Assembly (NCBI GenBank): GCA_027018975.1
Contig: JALUXN010000316.1
Span: 1-14,556 of the forward strand
Direction of reading: 5' to 3'
Source of the DNA: Mariprofundaceae bacterium
GTDB lineage: Bacteria; Pseudomonadota; Zetaproteobacteria; Mariprofundales; Mariprofundaceae
DNA length: 14,556 nucleotides
Program-made: the position numbers and the translations under genes
In this document: positions 14,279 through 14,556 of the stretch, one piece after another
Layout: every line of letters begins with the position of its first letter
How positions within the stretch are numbered: the stretch's first letter is position 1
Notes under the pieces: model-generated
Told to the model about the DNA's origin: nothing
Databases searched by the model: none
The model's input: only the letters and a program-made list of their open reading frames with translations

Positions 14279-14556
14279 GGGTAGCGATAGATGCCGCCGC
14301 GCAGCAGCCCGGCGAGGTCGGTGATAGTGGTTTCCATGGTGAGTCTGTCCGGTGTGGCCGGCAGGCCGCAGCTGCCGGTTTCGACGATCACATAGCCGCC
14401 GGTGATGAGATGGGCGGGGGCATGGGTGAGGATGGTGGTCAGGAACTGAAGTCCGTCGGCGTGGTCGGTGAGCGCTTGTTGCGGCTCAAAAGCGAGCTCT
14501 TTGGCAAGGCTGGCCATCTCCGATTGGCTGACGTAGGGCGGGTTGGAGATGATGGC
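14275..14556 (-). CDS. prmC: Peptide chain release factor N5-glutamine methyltransferase, C-terminal part (5' end outside window)
   Basis: PrmC (HemK) methylates the GGQ glutamine of release factors RF1 and RF2 using S-adenosylmethionine. Only the last 93 residues are in the window. They begin AIISNPPYVSQSEM, with the NPPY motif that binds the substrate glutamine, followed by LAFEPQQALTDHADGL (the EP-x-x-AL...DGL motif), a GGYVIVETG strand and a terminal TDLAGLLRGGIYRYP. The DLAG-x-x-R ending fits PrmC better than the related PrmB, which lacks it; PrmB remains a minor alternative because NPPYV and EM are shared. The tail between ETG and DLAG is somewhat short and divergent (CGLPATPDRLTMET). 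The stop TGA (14277-14275) overlaps the rimI ATG. Confidence 0.87.
   Translation of the reverse strand, partial: AIISNPPYVSQSEMASLAKELAFEPQQALTDHADGLQFLTTILTHAPAHLITGGYVIVETGSCGLPATPDRLTMETTITDLAGLLRGGIYRYP

Noticed and set aside
14275..14556. PrmB (uL3 glutamine methyltransferase) as identity of the partial gene
   Set aside because: NPPYV and EP...DGL are shared, but the DLAG-x-x-R ending and the adjacency to rimI fit PrmC better.
1..14556. CRISPR arrays, tRNA or rRNA genes, prophage or defence islands
   Set aside because: No regularly spaced repeats of suitable length, no cloverleaf or rRNA sequence, and no phage or defence protein was seen on either strand.

Overview
The window reads as the chromosome of a GC-rich Gram-negative bacterium, most likely a member of the Pseudomonadota or a close relative. 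LptE (outer-membrane LPS assembly), a DUF481 beta-barrel protein with a signal peptide and the HolA form of the polymerase III delta subunit all point that way. The class cannot be fixed from the sequence. LeuRS lacks the leucine-specific insertion seen in E. coli, which argues against a close enterobacterial relative; a Zetaproteobacteria-like origin is only a guess. Coding density is very high, and neighbouring genes are often joined by short stop/start overlaps.

Layout: (1) 2-1578, plus strand: the end of galU (UDP-glucose synthesis), tsaB (tRNA t6A modification) and a low-molecular-weight protein tyrosine phosphatase, tightly packed as an operon. (2) 1579-3726: a block of two genes, a PhnA/YjdM-type protein with an extra zinc-finger-like N-terminus and a DUF481 outer-membrane protein. 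It is bracketed by two copies, in opposite orientation, of a ~65-70 bp palindromic REPIN-like element (62 of 65 bases identical). (3) 3727-9033: leuS-lptE-holA-bioA, an operon with overlapping or near-overlapping junctions. (4) 9093-13835: one very large hybrid sensor kinase (1580 aa). It carries two different periplasmic sensing modules (a Venus-flytrap SBP_bac_3 domain and a dCache-like domain), then HAMP, PAS, HisKA, HATPase, two receiver domains and an Hpt domain. No partner response regulator is in the window. (5) 13832-14556, minus strand: rimI, whose stop codon overlaps the kinase stop, preceded by the C-terminal part of prmC, which runs off the window.

Most of the window is housekeeping: translation and its modification (tsaB, leuS, prmC, rimI), replication (holA), envelope (galU, lptE, DUF481) and biotin (bioA). 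I found no CRISPR array, transposase, phage gene, tRNA, rRNA or obvious defence system. The points most worth a second look are the dual-input hybrid kinase, the inverted REPIN-like pair around the phnA-DUF481 block, a phased heptamer repeat beside one copy, and a small duplication that appears to have rebuilt the galU/tsaB junction.
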